Origin: Akkermansia muciniphila
Lineage (GTDB): Bacteria; Verrucomicrobiota; Verrucomicrobiia; Opitutales; Opitutaceae
Length of the DNA stretch: 64,000 bases
Assembly (NCBI GenBank): GCA_945888375.1
Contig: CAMCZZ010000003.1
Span: 177,603-241,602, forward strand
Reading direction: 5' to 3'
Shown piece by piece: positions 27,690 through 38,417 of this stretch (position 1 is the first letter of the stretch; each line of letters starts with the position of its first letter). The position numbers were made by a program, and so were the translations under genes. Below the pieces are notes generated by a model, which did not search any database, was not told the DNA's origin, and saw only the letters and a program-made list of their open reading frames with translations.

Positions 27690-30600
27690 TCAGGTTTTAT
27701 CAAAAGAGTTTACCAAGCCCGCAAGAAATCCTTCATCGATAAAAGGCACCTGCGATAGGACAATGTCTTGCGCTCCTTCAAGTTTGGCGGCCATGTGACC
27801 TTTTCCAAGTAGTCTTTCTGCTCCCTTTTCACCCAGTGCAATCTCCGATGTGCCTTCACCATCAACACGTAAAACAAGCCGATTGCCAAGATTGGATCTC
27901 AGTTGCATCGGCATGACGTTCGCATCAGGCCTTTGAGCCGCAAATATCAGGGAAATGCCCGCAGCCCTCGCCTTTACCCCTAGTCGGCTTACTATATTGG
28001 AAACTGAGTCAGCGTAGCTTGCTGTCATCATCCACTCCGCAAACTCGTCATGAATCACCCAAAGAAATGGAAGCCGTTCAGTGGGGCCTAGCTTCTTGTT
28101 GAGATCAAAAATATTCGCGACCTTGTTGGCCTTAAGAACGGAGTAACGACGGTTCATTTCGCTAACAAGTTCTTCTAACTTGGCGATAGCCTTTTCCTGA
28201 TCATCAATAATACCTCCTTGCAAATGAGGCAGTCCCTCAAATGCAAAGTAATCTACGCCCAGTTTGGGATCAATAAGGATTATTTTAGCTTGGTCAGGGG
28301 TATTTGTTGCGGCGATTCCGAGCACGATGTTTTGCATCAACACTGACTTTCCGCTACCCGTCGAGCCAGCAATCAACGTATGGGGTGCGTTCGATTTAGG
28401 TGATAAAAACAATGGGCTACTGTCTTCTTCTTTCACTCCAATTAGAATCGTAACATTCCCCTGAGAACAATCGGGGCTCCATCCCTTCCAAACTTCTGCG
28501 AGGTGTAGAATCCGTCGATTTGGACGGGCGATTGCAATAGAGACAATGCCGGGTTCGGCACGCACTGAGATTACGTTTAAGCCATGCGTTGTAAGAAATT
28601 CTGAGCGACGCTTAAGAACCTGATCAACAGTAAGGTTGGCGCTGCCCTGAAATTTCAGCAATGCTGCGTTTGGCGTAAGTGATTTGGAAAGAAGTTTCGA
28701 ATGAAGCTGGAATTGCTGCAATGCACCCCTACAACGCCCCTCTACATCCTTGAGCCATTCTTCGTCTTTTGCGCTATCTTGCGTGCCACCGTAGTAGTTC
28801 GCAACAAGTTCGCCGATCTTCGGATGTGCCCATATTGAAACCGTCTCGATCATTGGAGCGATTGGACTGGATGATGGAACAGCTGCGGGCGAAGAGGGCA
28901 ACGGTGGTGGCAATATTGGGACTGGCTGCGATCCTGATGATCCTGCGCCTAATGTCGAATCTCTGCCAGAAGAACTATCGTCGTTATTAGGGCGCTGGAT
29001 GATTTGAATACGAGTGGACGGCGTCCGATAGGTCTGCGTGCTCCAAATGTCTTGCCCTGCATTCTCTTTACGAATCCCAGTTGGATTGGTTTCTTTCCAG
29101 TAGCTTGACACCACCTCTCGAAGTCGTGTTCGTGAGAATACTTCCTGCCATGACTGCTCCGCTTCGGCCACAGCGACAAAGTCTGAGCATTCGGCCGCTT
29201 CGGATGGGCCGGACACAAACACGTGTGAGTAGCCCCGCATGTAAATCTCACATTCCCCGCTTCGCACCGCTCTACGCCAAGCAGCCAGATCAATCGGGGA
29301 GTTAGCTGGGAACTGAATCCCGTTCAGTATCAAATCCGAGAACCGAGATAGCCAAAGATCGCGGTCTAGCCGCTTGGGGTCGCCGAAGATGGCATCGTGA
29401 ATTCGGCGCACTGTGTCTCGGAGTTGCTTCTGGGACTCCTTCCGGCCCGCAGCAAGGCTCGCACAATTGATGTATTTTGACTCGGCGATGATAACGGCGA
29501 GTTGTAGTCGTCCGTCCGCCGTCTGTTCGGGCGAGAGCGCGAGAATGTCGGCAATCTGTTCTTCGCGCTGACCGAGCCACTCGGCGTAGTCGTCCAGGAA
29601 ATACCAGCCGAAGCTGCGCGTATTTCCTAGCTCGTGACGGATGAGATAACGGCTTAACACGACACCCATCAATTCGCTCGCGTTGCGGCCACGCTTTGCG
29701 GCACGCAGCACGATGTCACCTGAAATCTCATTTGCGTCATTGATGAACCGCTCGGTTAGTTCTCGGCATTCCTGATCAGGAAGTTCCAGATTTAAATCCT
29801 TTACACGACCTAACACCATAGAACGAAGTAAGCTCAATGATGCCGTCGAAGAAATTAGTATGTTCCGCCCCTGCGTAGCGCCTTGTTTGTAGCGAATCAC
29901 TTTGACGCTTTGATTCAGCAGTTGGCGTCGATCAAGCAGCTCGTCGTAGTTCACGACCCAATTTCCAAGATGGTGAATTTCTTTGAAGATGCTGGCGGTA
30001 AGTGGGTCGTTGAAGTCGAGCTTGCGAGCTGGAAGCAGCCGTTTGCTTGTCACTCCATCCCAATCGCCTTTAATAAAGGTTGTTAATGCTGTGATGAAAG
30101 ACCACCCTGCTGTCGTTTGCACAGGACAACACAAATAGACCACCGACTTCATATCATCCGTTGGTGACGGGCGGCGGCGCGACCATCGAGCAGGGATGAA
30201 GTTCGCAGAGTCAACTGTGATGCAGGTTTCGAGATACCACTCTAGCCCTGCATGTCGCGCGATAACGTCCTGCAAAAAAACGATGTCAGCAGGAGGTCCA
30301 TCCTTTGGATCGGGCGCCGGAGCTTGATCTGCCATGATACCTATGCGCAGCCGTGCCATGAAGTCTTTGGCTGCCTCGCTCGACACAAAAGAATCGGCGT
30401 CCGAGTCTGACGATTCTATGATCTTTTCATAGAGTTCGCGAAGTTTGATCCCGTCGCGGTGGCGTAGGATTATCTGACAACGCATGTCTTCCTCGTCCTC
30501 GTGAAGCTCTGTCATCTTGTCTACTAGCGCGTGAGGAAGCCGGGCAGAGTCACAGTTATACAGGACTACGGAGAGATTCGTCCGCTCGTGAGGATATAGA

Positions 30601-32936
30601 GCGAGAAACCGCTTTGTTAGATCGACAATGAGAGCAGATGTCTCCGAAGGGCTTTCATTGGTATCATCATAGCCGTCGTTGCTGATTACCGGGGCTTCGT
30701 GGAGGCTGTAGTCGAGGTGGTGATCGGTCAGCGAAAGCAACTCTGGCTTTGTCTCTAACCAGCCTAATACGATTTCTGGATAGAAGGGGTGAATCAATTC
30801 CTGTTCTAGCTCCTTGAAGAAGAGCGGTGAGTCCCCGAAATAAATATCATCTGCAGTCAATAAGTGACGGATCAGAGAGGAAACTTGTAATGCCTTGTTC
30901 GCTATTGCTGCAATACGTAGTGGGTGCCACGGAGTAACTATTGCGGTCACGCGCCCGCCATCCACAGCAACAATGCCGATTTCAAGTAACGGCCGCAGGA
31001 GTGCCTCGCGATTCCGATCACCTTTCGCTTCGATACAAATCGCATTGAGGAGAGCGCCAAAATCCTCCGCCTGTTTTACCAATTGACCGCACGCCAGTCC
31101 GTCCTCGACGAACCCCAGCACTGCTTTGCGATAGCTTTCCTGGAACGCCTGAAAGAGCGTAAGCAAGCTTTTGGCGGTGGGTTCCGACACCCAGCCTTGC
31201 GCCTGGGCCTTAGTGAGATTCGCCGGCCAGATCAGCGAAATGTCATTGTCCTTCTTGAAAGTAGCGACGAACGAGCCGCGGTCCTGCCCATAGGCTGGAT
31301 AGAGGGTTCGGACATTTTTCAGGTCGAGCGACTGATACCGGCCCTTTCCGCTCACGGGCTCGCGATGCACTCTGCAACGGACTAATGGATGTTCAGTTAA
31401 TCGTGACCAATCCCCCGGAAACTCGCTCGCAATTGCATTCGGGTCGTAAATCCAGATGAGTTGTTTGAAAAACGTCTCCGTCGATCCGGTGGTGAGTTCA
31501 ACTTCAAGTTCTAGCAGAAACTTAAGCTGTAGGGCGGACTTCGCGACTGATCGATTGACGAATGGCTTATGCGCAGCTTTCCAGCCCTCGCTAAGCATTT
31601 CAAAATTCAGCAGCTCACCATATTCCCAAGAGACCCGAGGTCCAAAAAGGGACTTTAGACCGCGATAGCGCCTCGTGAAATATAACCCGGCGTCCAGGTT
31701 CAAGTCTTTGAGGTCTTTCTTTGTTCGACGGTCGCTTGTGATCTTCAGCTTCCGCTTTGATGAGGGCATGTCCTGGTCGAACAGCCACTCAAGGCAGAGA
31801 GCAATTCCCTGAATGAAATCATCGGTCTCGATCGGAGTTCCGAAGATAAAGCGATCCCACTTCGCTTTGAGTGAGGCTTGCTCTTTCAGCTCATTACGAT
31901 GCCGGCGGAAAAAATCTTCGTCCTCCTCCTGTGCGTCGGTGCGTTTGCTATCGCTCAATCGTGCGAGGTAATCGCGTTCATCTTCAGTTAGCAGGTCAGT
32001 CTCGCGGTCGTCGTAGAACTCGATTGTAGCTTTACCAAGATTAAATTTCTCCTTCTTTAGTCCATCAAACAGTGGTTTGATCAGCTCCCACTCACATTGA
32101 GATAGAGCCGCAGCTTCCTGATTCCATCCACTTCCTGCGTGGATGAATGCCGTGATAATTGGATGGATACTTTCTTGGATCGAGTCCTTCACTTTGTCGA
32201 AGGCCACTATAAGGTCATCTTCGAGCAAAAGCGTTTGATTCGGTGTCTGTTTAACTAGGTAGCATGCTCGCTTCCTGATGGCCTGTGCATAAAGCGTCTT
32301 CCACTTTGAAAGATATCCGGCCGTCTTGTCGTTGAGTGTATGAAAGAAAGCAGTGTCGCGAGGGACGTGCAGCGCAGGAAGCGCCATGCCCAGTGCGAAC
32401 AGGATCGGCTGACCATCTTCTACCGCCTCGCGCGTGCGTAAGATGTATTCGGCGAAGCGATCAATGGCAAAGGAACGCACCTCAAGAAGCCCTTCAATGG
32501 CCTTTATCCACCAGCCCCTATGCTGGTCAGTAAGTGGCAAGCCATCCGCTGCTAGGCCGACCCATAGCGCTGGATGCGCCTGAAGTTGAGGAGCACCGAT
32601 GGGAACAAGATCTTTAAGTGACTGCTCTTCGTCATCCCCCGTGTTAGCAATGAGCAACACGGACTTGTCGCAATTGGCATTTCTCCAATAAGTCGTGCGT
32701 TCTATGGTCAGCGCTGTTGAGGGTAGCCCATGCCCACCAACGAAATGAACTGGTAGCTTGATCTCAACTGAGTGGCTAAGAATATTGTCTGCTAAAATCG
32801 TTTTGGCAATAGCTGCTGTCTGGTCCGCGGTAAGGCAATCGAGTAGGTAGCGCGCGACGCCCGCCGAATCGTCATCCGCGAGCCGGACACGTAAGTATTC
32901 GGCGGCAACCTTGCCAATGAGTTCGTCGTTATTCAT
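27690..32936 (-). CDS. dptH: DptH/SspH-like FtsK-type ATPase of PT-dependent restriction
   Basis: 1748 aa; C-terminal LIAGSTGSGKSVLMQNIVLGIA...IDPKLGVDYFAF...LPFLWVIHDEFAEWM...SLIFAAQRPDANVMPMQLRSNLGNRLVLRV. Confidence 0.75.
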   Translation of the reverse strand: MNNDELIGKVAAEYLRVRLADDDSAGVARYLLDCLTADQTAAIAKTILADNILSHSVEIKLPVHFVGGHGLPSTALTIERTTYWRNANCDKSVLLIANTGDDEEQSLKDLVPIGAPQLQAHPALWVGLAADGLPLTDQHRGWWIKAIEGLLEVRSFAIDRFAEYILRTREAVEDGQPILFALGMALPALHVPRDTAFFHTLNDKTAGYLSKWKTLYAQAIRKRACYLVKQTPNQTLLLEDDLIVAFDKVKDSIQESIHPIITAFIHAGSGWNQEAAALSQCEWELIKPLFDGLKKEKFNLGKATIEFYDDRETDLLTEDERDYLARLSDSKRTDAQEEDEDFFRRHRNELKEQASLKAKWDRFIFGTPIETDDFIQGIALCLEWLFDQDMPSSKRKLKITSDRRTKKDLKDLNLDAGLYFTRRYRGLKSLFGPRVSWEYGELLNFEMLSEGWKAAHKPFVNRSVAKSALQLKFLLELEVELTTGSTETFFKQLIWIYDPNAIASEFPGDWSRLTEHPLVRCRVHREPVSGKGRYQSLDLKNVRTLYPAYGQDRGSFVATFKKDNDISLIWPANLTKAQAQGWVSEPTAKSLLTLFQAFQESYRKAVLGFVEDGLACGQLVKQAEDFGALLNAICIEAKGDRNREALLRPLLEIGIVAVDGGRVTAIVTPWHPLRIAAIANKALQVSSLIRHLLTADDIYFGDSPLFFKELEQELIHPFYPEIVLGWLETKPELLSLTDHHLDYSLHEAPVISNDGYDDTNESPSETSALIVDLTKRFLALYPHERTNLSVVLYNCDSARLPHALVDKMTELHEDEEDMRCQIILRHRDGIKLRELYEKIIESSDSDADSFVSSEAAKDFMARLRIGIMADQAPAPDPKDGPPADIVFLQDVIARHAGLEWYLETCITVDSANFIPARWSRRRPSPTDDMKSVVYLCCPVQTTAGWSFITALTTFIKGDWDGVTSKRLLPARKLDFNDPLTASIFKEIHHLGNWVVNYDELLDRRQLLNQSVKVIRYKQGATQGRNILISSTASLSLLRSMVLGRVKDLNLELPDQECRELTERFINDANEISGDIVLRAAKRGRNASELMGVVLSRYLIRHELGNTRSFGWYFLDDYAEWLGQREEQIADILALSPEQTADGRLQLAVIIAESKYINCASLAAGRKESQKQLRDTVRRIHDAIFGDPKRLDRDLWLSRFSDLILNGIQFPANSPIDLAAWRRAVRSGECEIYMRGYSHVFVSGPSEAAECSDFVAVAEAEQSWQEVFSRTRLREVVSSYWKETNPTGIRKENAGQDIWSTQTYRTPSTRIQIIQRPNNDDSSSGRDSTLGAGSSGSQPVPILPPPLPSSPAAVPSSSPIAPMIETVSIWAHPKIGELVANYYGGTQDSAKDEEWLKDVEGRCRGALQQFQLHSKLLSKSLTPNAALLKFQGSANLTVDQVLKRRSEFLTTHGLNVISVRAEPGIVSIAIARPNRRILHLAEVWKGWSPDCSQGNVTILIGVKEEDSSPLFLSPKSNAPHTLIAGSTGSGKSVLMQNIVLGIAATNTPDQAKIILIDPKLGVDYFAFEGLPHLQGGIIDDQEKAIAKLEELVSEMNRRYSVLKANKVANIFDLNKKLGPTERLPFLWVIHDEFAEWMMTASYADSVSNIVSRLGVKARAAGISLIFAAQRPDANVMPMQLRSNLGNRLVLRVDGEGTSEIALGEKGAERLLGKGHMAAKLEGAQDIVLSQVPFIDEGFLAGLVNSFDKT

Positions 32937-34467
32937 TTATAGTCTTGTAGTAAGGATTAACGACGTAAGCACAACCATCAGATAGCCGCTTCAACACACC
33001 TAGGCTGCCTAGTCGCTGTTCAAGCCGTCGGGAGTTTGCCTGGAACGCTTTTTTATCGAATTCCCCCTTGGCTAGCACTTGTTCCGCTTGTTTGTCACTG
33101 AAGACGAATCCGTAGCGGCTGTGCAAACGATCCAGAAACTGATTTAATTCTATGCGTCTTTCGACGTTCGCAAATAAAAGGGTCTTCAATAGAGCGTCAG
33201 TTGGAGCGTAACGCAGCTTCACAGTTCCGCGTTTGGATACGAGTCCGATGTCTCGACCGTAATTCCGGTGGATATTCGCAACGTGCTGACGGTGCCGCTT
33301 CATAGCTGCCTGGCGCAGTGCAGTAATCAGCTGCTCCGGGTCGCTCGGCCCATCGTATTCTTCGCCCCAGCGAACTTCATCGCGAAGAATCTTACGGCAC
33401 TTTTCGAATGCCCCGTTGTCACTGAGGGCCTGCTGCCAGGCAGGTGAATTTTCGATTCGCGAGATGAACGTCTCAACCGCCTGAGCTGGCAGAAGATTGT
33501 TCTGCTGGTAAAGGTCGCAGGAGATTTCCCGAACCAGGGTTTTCTTCGGAGCCACCATTTCGCAGATAAGCTGGAGCGGTGTTTCTAGTCCTAATAGCTG
33601 CCTTGAAACACCCAACTGATACGTGATCAGGTGAAGCCCCGCGAGGTTCACGAGATGTGGAAATACATCAAAGCTGGGTATGTTCAGGCGTAGGATCGCC
33701 AGCCAGTCTTCCGCGAGTTGATCGAAGCTCTCATGATGCTTGTAGGGAAGAAATGAATTCGCCCGTTCTCCGCTTAGCTGGGTTTCGTCGGCGGGTTGTA
33801 AACATTTAATAATAGAATCCCAGGTTGGGTCTGTTTCCGCCAGTCTCGACTTTAGAGCAGTCAGCAACTCGACTTTCCGCTGTGTGCGGCAGAGCATTAG
33901 ATAGAGCATCTCGCCAGTTCGCCCAAAGAAGCGGCGATCATTTGTGGATGCGGTATTGTCGAGATCCTCATATAGGCAATCTTTGCCATAGGGAAAGACG
34001 AACTTTGAAGTCCATCGCTTGTTACTATTAACTTCTAGGCTCGTTGAACGAATGAGAGACACAGTCTCACAAAAATCATCAAACGAATGAAAGTGGTGTC
34101 GCAAATAATTGAACTGAGCGTGGGCGATTCCAGTCGCTGATTTCATCCGCTTGAGCCACTCATCCCAGCGATTGCTTTCGTTGGGGTAATTTTGCCGAAT
34201 TTCTGCGAGATGCGGGTTATTGAACAGGATGTTTCGCAGGTGCAACCTATGGGCACACCGATACTTCAGGGTGTTCAGTCCGTTCGGTTCAAAGAAAGCA
34301 CGCGACTTGTCCTCCTCATGGTAAAAGACATTCAGGAACTCCAAAAAGACCATCCATGGTAACTGCTCGTCGTAGAGTCGATGGCCCCATATGGCTTCAT
34401 CTATCCACATCGAGGACGATTGGTCGAAGCTATCTGGCGGGGGCAGTGGTGTAGGAAGCGTAGTCAT
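32929..34467 (-). CDS. dptG: DptG/SspG-like PT-dependent restriction protein
   Basis: 512 aa; overlaps dptF-like and dptH-like genes by 4-8 bp; assignment mainly positional. Confidence 0.6.
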   Translation of the reverse strand: MTTLPTPLPPPDSFDQSSSMWIDEAIWGHRLYDEQLPWMVFLEFLNVFYHEEDKSRAFFEPNGLNTLKYRCAHRLHLRNILFNNPHLAEIRQNYPNESNRWDEWLKRMKSATGIAHAQFNYLRHHFHSFDDFCETVSLIRSTSLEVNSNKRWTSKFVFPYGKDCLYEDLDNTASTNDRRFFGRTGEMLYLMLCRTQRKVELLTALKSRLAETDPTWDSIIKCLQPADETQLSGERANSFLPYKHHESFDQLAEDWLAILRLNIPSFDVFPHLVNLAGLHLITYQLGVSRQLLGLETPLQLICEMVAPKKTLVREISCDLYQQNNLLPAQAVETFISRIENSPAWQQALSDNGAFEKCRKILRDEVRWGEEYDGPSDPEQLITALRQAAMKRHRQHVANIHRNYGRDIGLVSKRGTVKLRYAPTDALLKTLLFANVERRIELNQFLDRLHSRYGFVFSDKQAEQVLAKGEFDKKAFQANSRRLEQRLGSLGVLKRLSDGCAYVVNPYYKTINE

Positions 34468-36368
34468 GGGACGATTTCAATGAACCGGGGATCGGGCATT
34501 CCTTGATCGGTCAGCGTAAATAGGTTAAGTCCGATGGCGGTTCCTGTTTGCACGGGATCGTCGGCTTTGCGCTTCGTATGAGCTGCGATGAGCTGGCTTT
34601 TAAATGCGAGCAGGTCTTCATAGCACTCCTTGGAGAAGCTCGCCGGTAATGCCCCCTCTATCGCTACGCGTGAAAGAAATTCATAGCGAATCAGCGTAAG
34701 CGAAAATTCGACTGACAATGTGGGTGCGAAGAATACCGTGAGAATCACGCGGTCGCTGGCTGCATCGTATCGTAAAACAATCTTTTCGCCCTTGTTCGGA
34801 TCGACAGATACACGCTCTACAAGAATGCGACTTACTTTAGCCTGAGAATAGTTGCCGCTCGTCGCCAAGTAGAGTTCGCGATCACTATTAATGAGCATTC
34901 CGGTGAAAACTCGGTTTAAGCCTCTGACAAGCCGAGAAAGTAGAGGGCGCTTAACCACCCCGCCACCCTTCACAACAGCTACAACAGAGCCCAGATACTC
35001 GCCTGCGAATCTAAACACCGTAAGGTCCCAGAGATGCAATTCCACTTCAGACTCTTTCGGGATTTTAAAAAACAAACCGCGCCGCTGGCTGACGAGCATT
35101 TCTAAGAACTCTTTCGACTTCTCATCGCCCTCGTTCGTGCCCTCGATGTATTCTTGCTTAGATGCATAGTAGCGGGAGTCGGCCCCGTAGAAGCGATCTG
35201 CCGCAACGAACTCAGCAAAATAAGATCCTAGCAGCTCGTCCCCCTCTCCGAAGATTAGTAGGTTATCCACACGGTTCGTAGTTTCGTAGCCGATTTGGAA
35301 ACGCTCTAGGTAATCAAAAATCGTAATAGACTGCCGCCTAATCTCAGAAAGGTTTCCCCCGAAGATGTTATTATAAAGGCTCGCTTTCGAGACGGTGCCT
35401 TCTGCAATAAATTTTGGCACCTCCGCCGGAGTCATGAGATGATCCTTTGCGTCAGGATGTCCCAGGACTGCGTTGGATAAAAGCTGAAGGATTTGCCGGA
35501 TTGGAACATGAAGCCCGTTGTGATCGCATAACTCCAAAAGCGAACGAAGTCGATCGCGCACAAGTGGACTATGCAGTAGTTCGTAATTCTTGCGGATCGG
35601 ACAATTAGGTCCAAACAAGTCATTCTCTCCAGGCACCTCTTTCTTCAAATCCGCCCAGCCGTGATGCGAGAGGAACGCATCCACTGCCCGGTCGAAAAGC
35701 TCTGCAGAGTTAGCTCGGCTAAGATTAAAGAACTTAAGTCGCACTCCCGATTGCTCCTGCCGATCCTCAATAAGAAGATCCTCAAAGACTCGGCGGGCCC
35801 GTGCGACATGCTCTGTCTGCTTTAATCGGCGCCATGCCTCAACAAGCTGTCCGTCATTTGCTGCAATTAAGAAAATCTCCTGAGCATCTTCATCAAAAAG
35901 CGACCGGCAGAATGATTGGAGCAATTCCTCCTTCTCCGGTTCCCAATCCGCGCCTAGCTTTGGTGCCCAGCCACTCAGGTCACGGATAAAGTGTATTTTT
36001 ACAGAGCGATAAAGCTCCATGTCCTCCACAACCGGCCAAGTCTTTCGATCTTTCGGACAGTTGAACTCAAGCGTCAGATAAGGGCTGTCCGATGCCCACG
36101 ATTCATCGTCACCCTTTAGCGTCTTCCATACCTGTCTGCAAAGATGTGTTTTCCCGTCGCCAGCGGTGCCGGTGAGGATTACCGACACGGGATCGGGACT
36201 CGATTGATTGAAGGAATTGATGACATCGCTTTGCGTCGGATGCTCAAACTCAATCGGTTGAATTTTTAGCCGCCGGGCCAATCGCTGGATCGTCTCGTCA
36301 TACATATTATCATTCCGGGGGACCGGACCATATAGACGAAGGAATTTGAGCCAGTTAAAGCCATTCAT
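34464..36368 (-). CDS. dptF: DptF/SspF-like PT-dependent restriction ATPase
   Basis: 634 aa; VILTGTAGDGKTHLCRQVW Walker A; genomic order F-G-H. Confidence 0.65.
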   Translation of the reverse strand: MNGFNWLKFLRLYGPVPRNDNMYDETIQRLARRLKIQPIEFEHPTQSDVINSFNQSSPDPVSVILTGTAGDGKTHLCRQVWKTLKGDDESWASDSPYLTLEFNCPKDRKTWPVVEDMELYRSVKIHFIRDLSGWAPKLGADWEPEKEELLQSFCRSLFDEDAQEIFLIAANDGQLVEAWRRLKQTEHVARARRVFEDLLIEDRQEQSGVRLKFFNLSRANSAELFDRAVDAFLSHHGWADLKKEVPGENDLFGPNCPIRKNYELLHSPLVRDRLRSLLELCDHNGLHVPIRQILQLLSNAVLGHPDAKDHLMTPAEVPKFIAEGTVSKASLYNNIFGGNLSEIRRQSITIFDYLERFQIGYETTNRVDNLLIFGEGDELLGSYFAEFVAADRFYGADSRYYASKQEYIEGTNEGDEKSKEFLEMLVSQRRGLFFKIPKESEVELHLWDLTVFRFAGEYLGSVVAVVKGGGVVKRPLLSRLVRGLNRVFTGMLINSDRELYLATSGNYSQAKVSRILVERVSVDPNKGEKIVLRYDAASDRVILTVFFAPTLSVEFSLTLIRYEFLSRVAIEGALPASFSKECYEDLLAFKSQLIAAHTKRKADDPVQTGTAIGLNLFTLTDQGMPDPRFIEIVP

Positions 36369-36431
36369 GCTATTTAAAATTTTGACATAAATGCATACCG
36401 CAGAGAATGGGTGCCTTTTTCATTTGGAGAA

Positions 36432-38417
36432 TCATTCAGCGACAACTAATATAACGCCCGCTTTTCCGACGAAGCTGTTATTTAAAGGCTCCTCGATCCA
36501 ACTGCCTCGTCGGCGAACAAGCGCGATCGTTCTAGAAATTGCCGGTTGCTCCCCGATTGCGGGACGACTGGAAATAATGTCCTTAAAGCCGCTATCTTTA
36601 AGGTCAGTGATGTCTGCGCCCCGCTCTAGCATCAGTAATTCACCAGTAGATCTCAATTCGGCGATAAGGGCTCGTGTTCCTGGATGAATCGTCGCGAGAT
36701 CGAGCGTTTGTATGAAGCTACAAATCGCTTCACACACATCTTCGCAAAGAACCAAGCTTACAGCAGATTTATTCGCCTTACGGCCTGTGATCGTCACAGC
36801 GGGATGCTCAGCAAGCGCAGGAATAGTGAGTTTGAAGAGTTTCTTTTCAAGATCGGGCAAATAGGCTTCTACCTTTACGGCAAAGGTGCCGGGCAAGGGA
36901 TTGAGCAACCCCACGCGACCAAAGGTAGAAAGCAGTTTCTGCTGAAGCTCCAGCGCCTGCGCTTCACGGAGACGTGCGACCACCTGAAAACCCATTGGCG
37001 CCGCCAAAACGGCTTTTAAATCGGCATGGGAGATCGTCTCAAAATCTTTCATGTCCCATTTGATCATATACCGCTCGTCAGGGGTAACCTCGTAGACCGG
37101 CGTTCTAATTGGATCAGATTTATATGTCCAATTCTCGGGTTTTAGCGGCACGAGCGTGCCTTTTAGCAGCAAGCACCGCTTGGTAAGTGCGTGCTGCAAA
37201 TCGCAGGCCGGCGTCATCACCACTACAACGTCATCCGCTCCAATTCCTGCCAATGGGTGGGTCGGTGGCGGTGGGCCAGCATCAGCCGCAGCGGGCTCCG
37301 TTACTTGAGCAGGAGACGGAGCAGGGTGCGCGGGTTTGCGTCGGAGCACATCGCCAAAGCCCACCGGGCTCCCTGCATGGCTGACCAAGCGCAGACGTTC
37401 ATTGTTCTGAAAGATCGAGCGATAGACCAACGCTTGTAGATCTTTAGAGCCAACAACATAAGGCGGTGGATAGGTGGTAATGCTGAGGCTATTTAGGCCA
37501 ATCGCTGCATCAATGATGCCCGCTTCTCGTTCAATCTCGTGCAGAAGAACCCGATCAAAAACATCTACAAGATAGTTGCCGGTGGGCTCTTCTTCGTCGG
37601 CCAACAGTAATTGCTGTATTTGAGCGTAGTCAGGCAGATCTAGGGTGCGAATCAGATCAGCTGTTCGGCTACAGGCCCGACCTAAGCCGGTTTTCCATGC
37701 GTTCAAAAAAACTGCTAGTTTGAGTGAATCAGAATAATGAGTCGCGAGGCGGGTTAGTGTTCGGCCCAATTTGCCGTCCTCCGCCAACTCCACTTTGCGG
37801 ATAATCCGGAATCCTGATTCGAATAACCCAACGCCGTCTCGAAACTCTTTCCGCTTCGCTTCTAGCCGGCCACTACGCGACATCAATAGCACTAATGGCG
37901 GATTGGACGGTCGTCGTTCAATCACGCGTTTTAGACTATTGATGGTGAATAGATAAGACTCCTCATCTTGGGCTGACCCCATGAACAGATCTATGATCAC
38001 CAAGTCAGCTGTAAGCGCCTTTTGTTCAAAGGCCCGCCCAACCAACTCATGGCGAATATCTTCTTTATCCAAGATGTCCGTTAGCGTTTTTATATAGCGC
38101 AGGTCTTGATCCTTGTCGCCTTGGTAGCGCTCAAGCAGTGGCGTGATGAGAGTCTGTCGTAAACGCGTGCGTTCGCGCCATAATAAAGCGATGAACTCAT
38201 CTTGATCGGGTAATTCATCCGCTCGTAGTTCGTTATATCGGGGGTAGATTGACTCTAATTGTTTTTCGTCCTCTTCTTTAATGTCTTCAATAAACTGCTG
38301 CCATTTAATAGTATCCGCCGCCAGATCCTTTGCGGTTGGGACTATGTCGTTTGCATCGTCTACGATTACCACCTCCCGGATATTTCCAGCCTGTAAGATA
38401 GCTTTAAGATTATTCAT
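36432..38417 (-). CDS. Response-regulator-receiver-like protein with large uncharacterised C-terminal domain
   Basis: EVVIVDDANDIVP acidic pocket, LVIIDLFMG phosphoacceptor Asp, LVLLMSRSG and RIIRKVEL (S/T and Lys positions); overlaps upstream HK gene by 4 bp. Confidence 0.65.
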   Translation of the reverse strand: MNNLKAILQAGNIREVVIVDDANDIVPTAKDLAADTIKWQQFIEDIKEEDEKQLESIYPRYNELRADELPDQDEFIALLWRERTRLRQTLITPLLERYQGDKDQDLRYIKTLTDILDKEDIRHELVGRAFEQKALTADLVIIDLFMGSAQDEESYLFTINSLKRVIERRPSNPPLVLLMSRSGRLEAKRKEFRDGVGLFESGFRIIRKVELAEDGKLGRTLTRLATHYSDSLKLAVFLNAWKTGLGRACSRTADLIRTLDLPDYAQIQQLLLADEEEPTGNYLVDVFDRVLLHEIEREAGIIDAAIGLNSLSITTYPPPYVVGSKDLQALVYRSIFQNNERLRLVSHAGSPVGFGDVLRRKPAHPAPSPAQVTEPAAADAGPPPPTHPLAGIGADDVVVVMTPACDLQHALTKRCLLLKGTLVPLKPENWTYKSDPIRTPVYEVTPDERYMIKWDMKDFETISHADLKAVLAAPMGFQVVARLREAQALELQQKLLSTFGRVGLLNPLPGTFAVKVEAYLPDLEKKLFKLTIPALAEHPAVTITGRKANKSAVSLVLCEDVCEAICSFIQTLDLATIHPGTRALIAELRSTGELLMLERGADITDLKDSGFKDIISSRPAIGEQPAISRTIALVRRRGSWIEEPLNNSFVGKAGVILVVAE

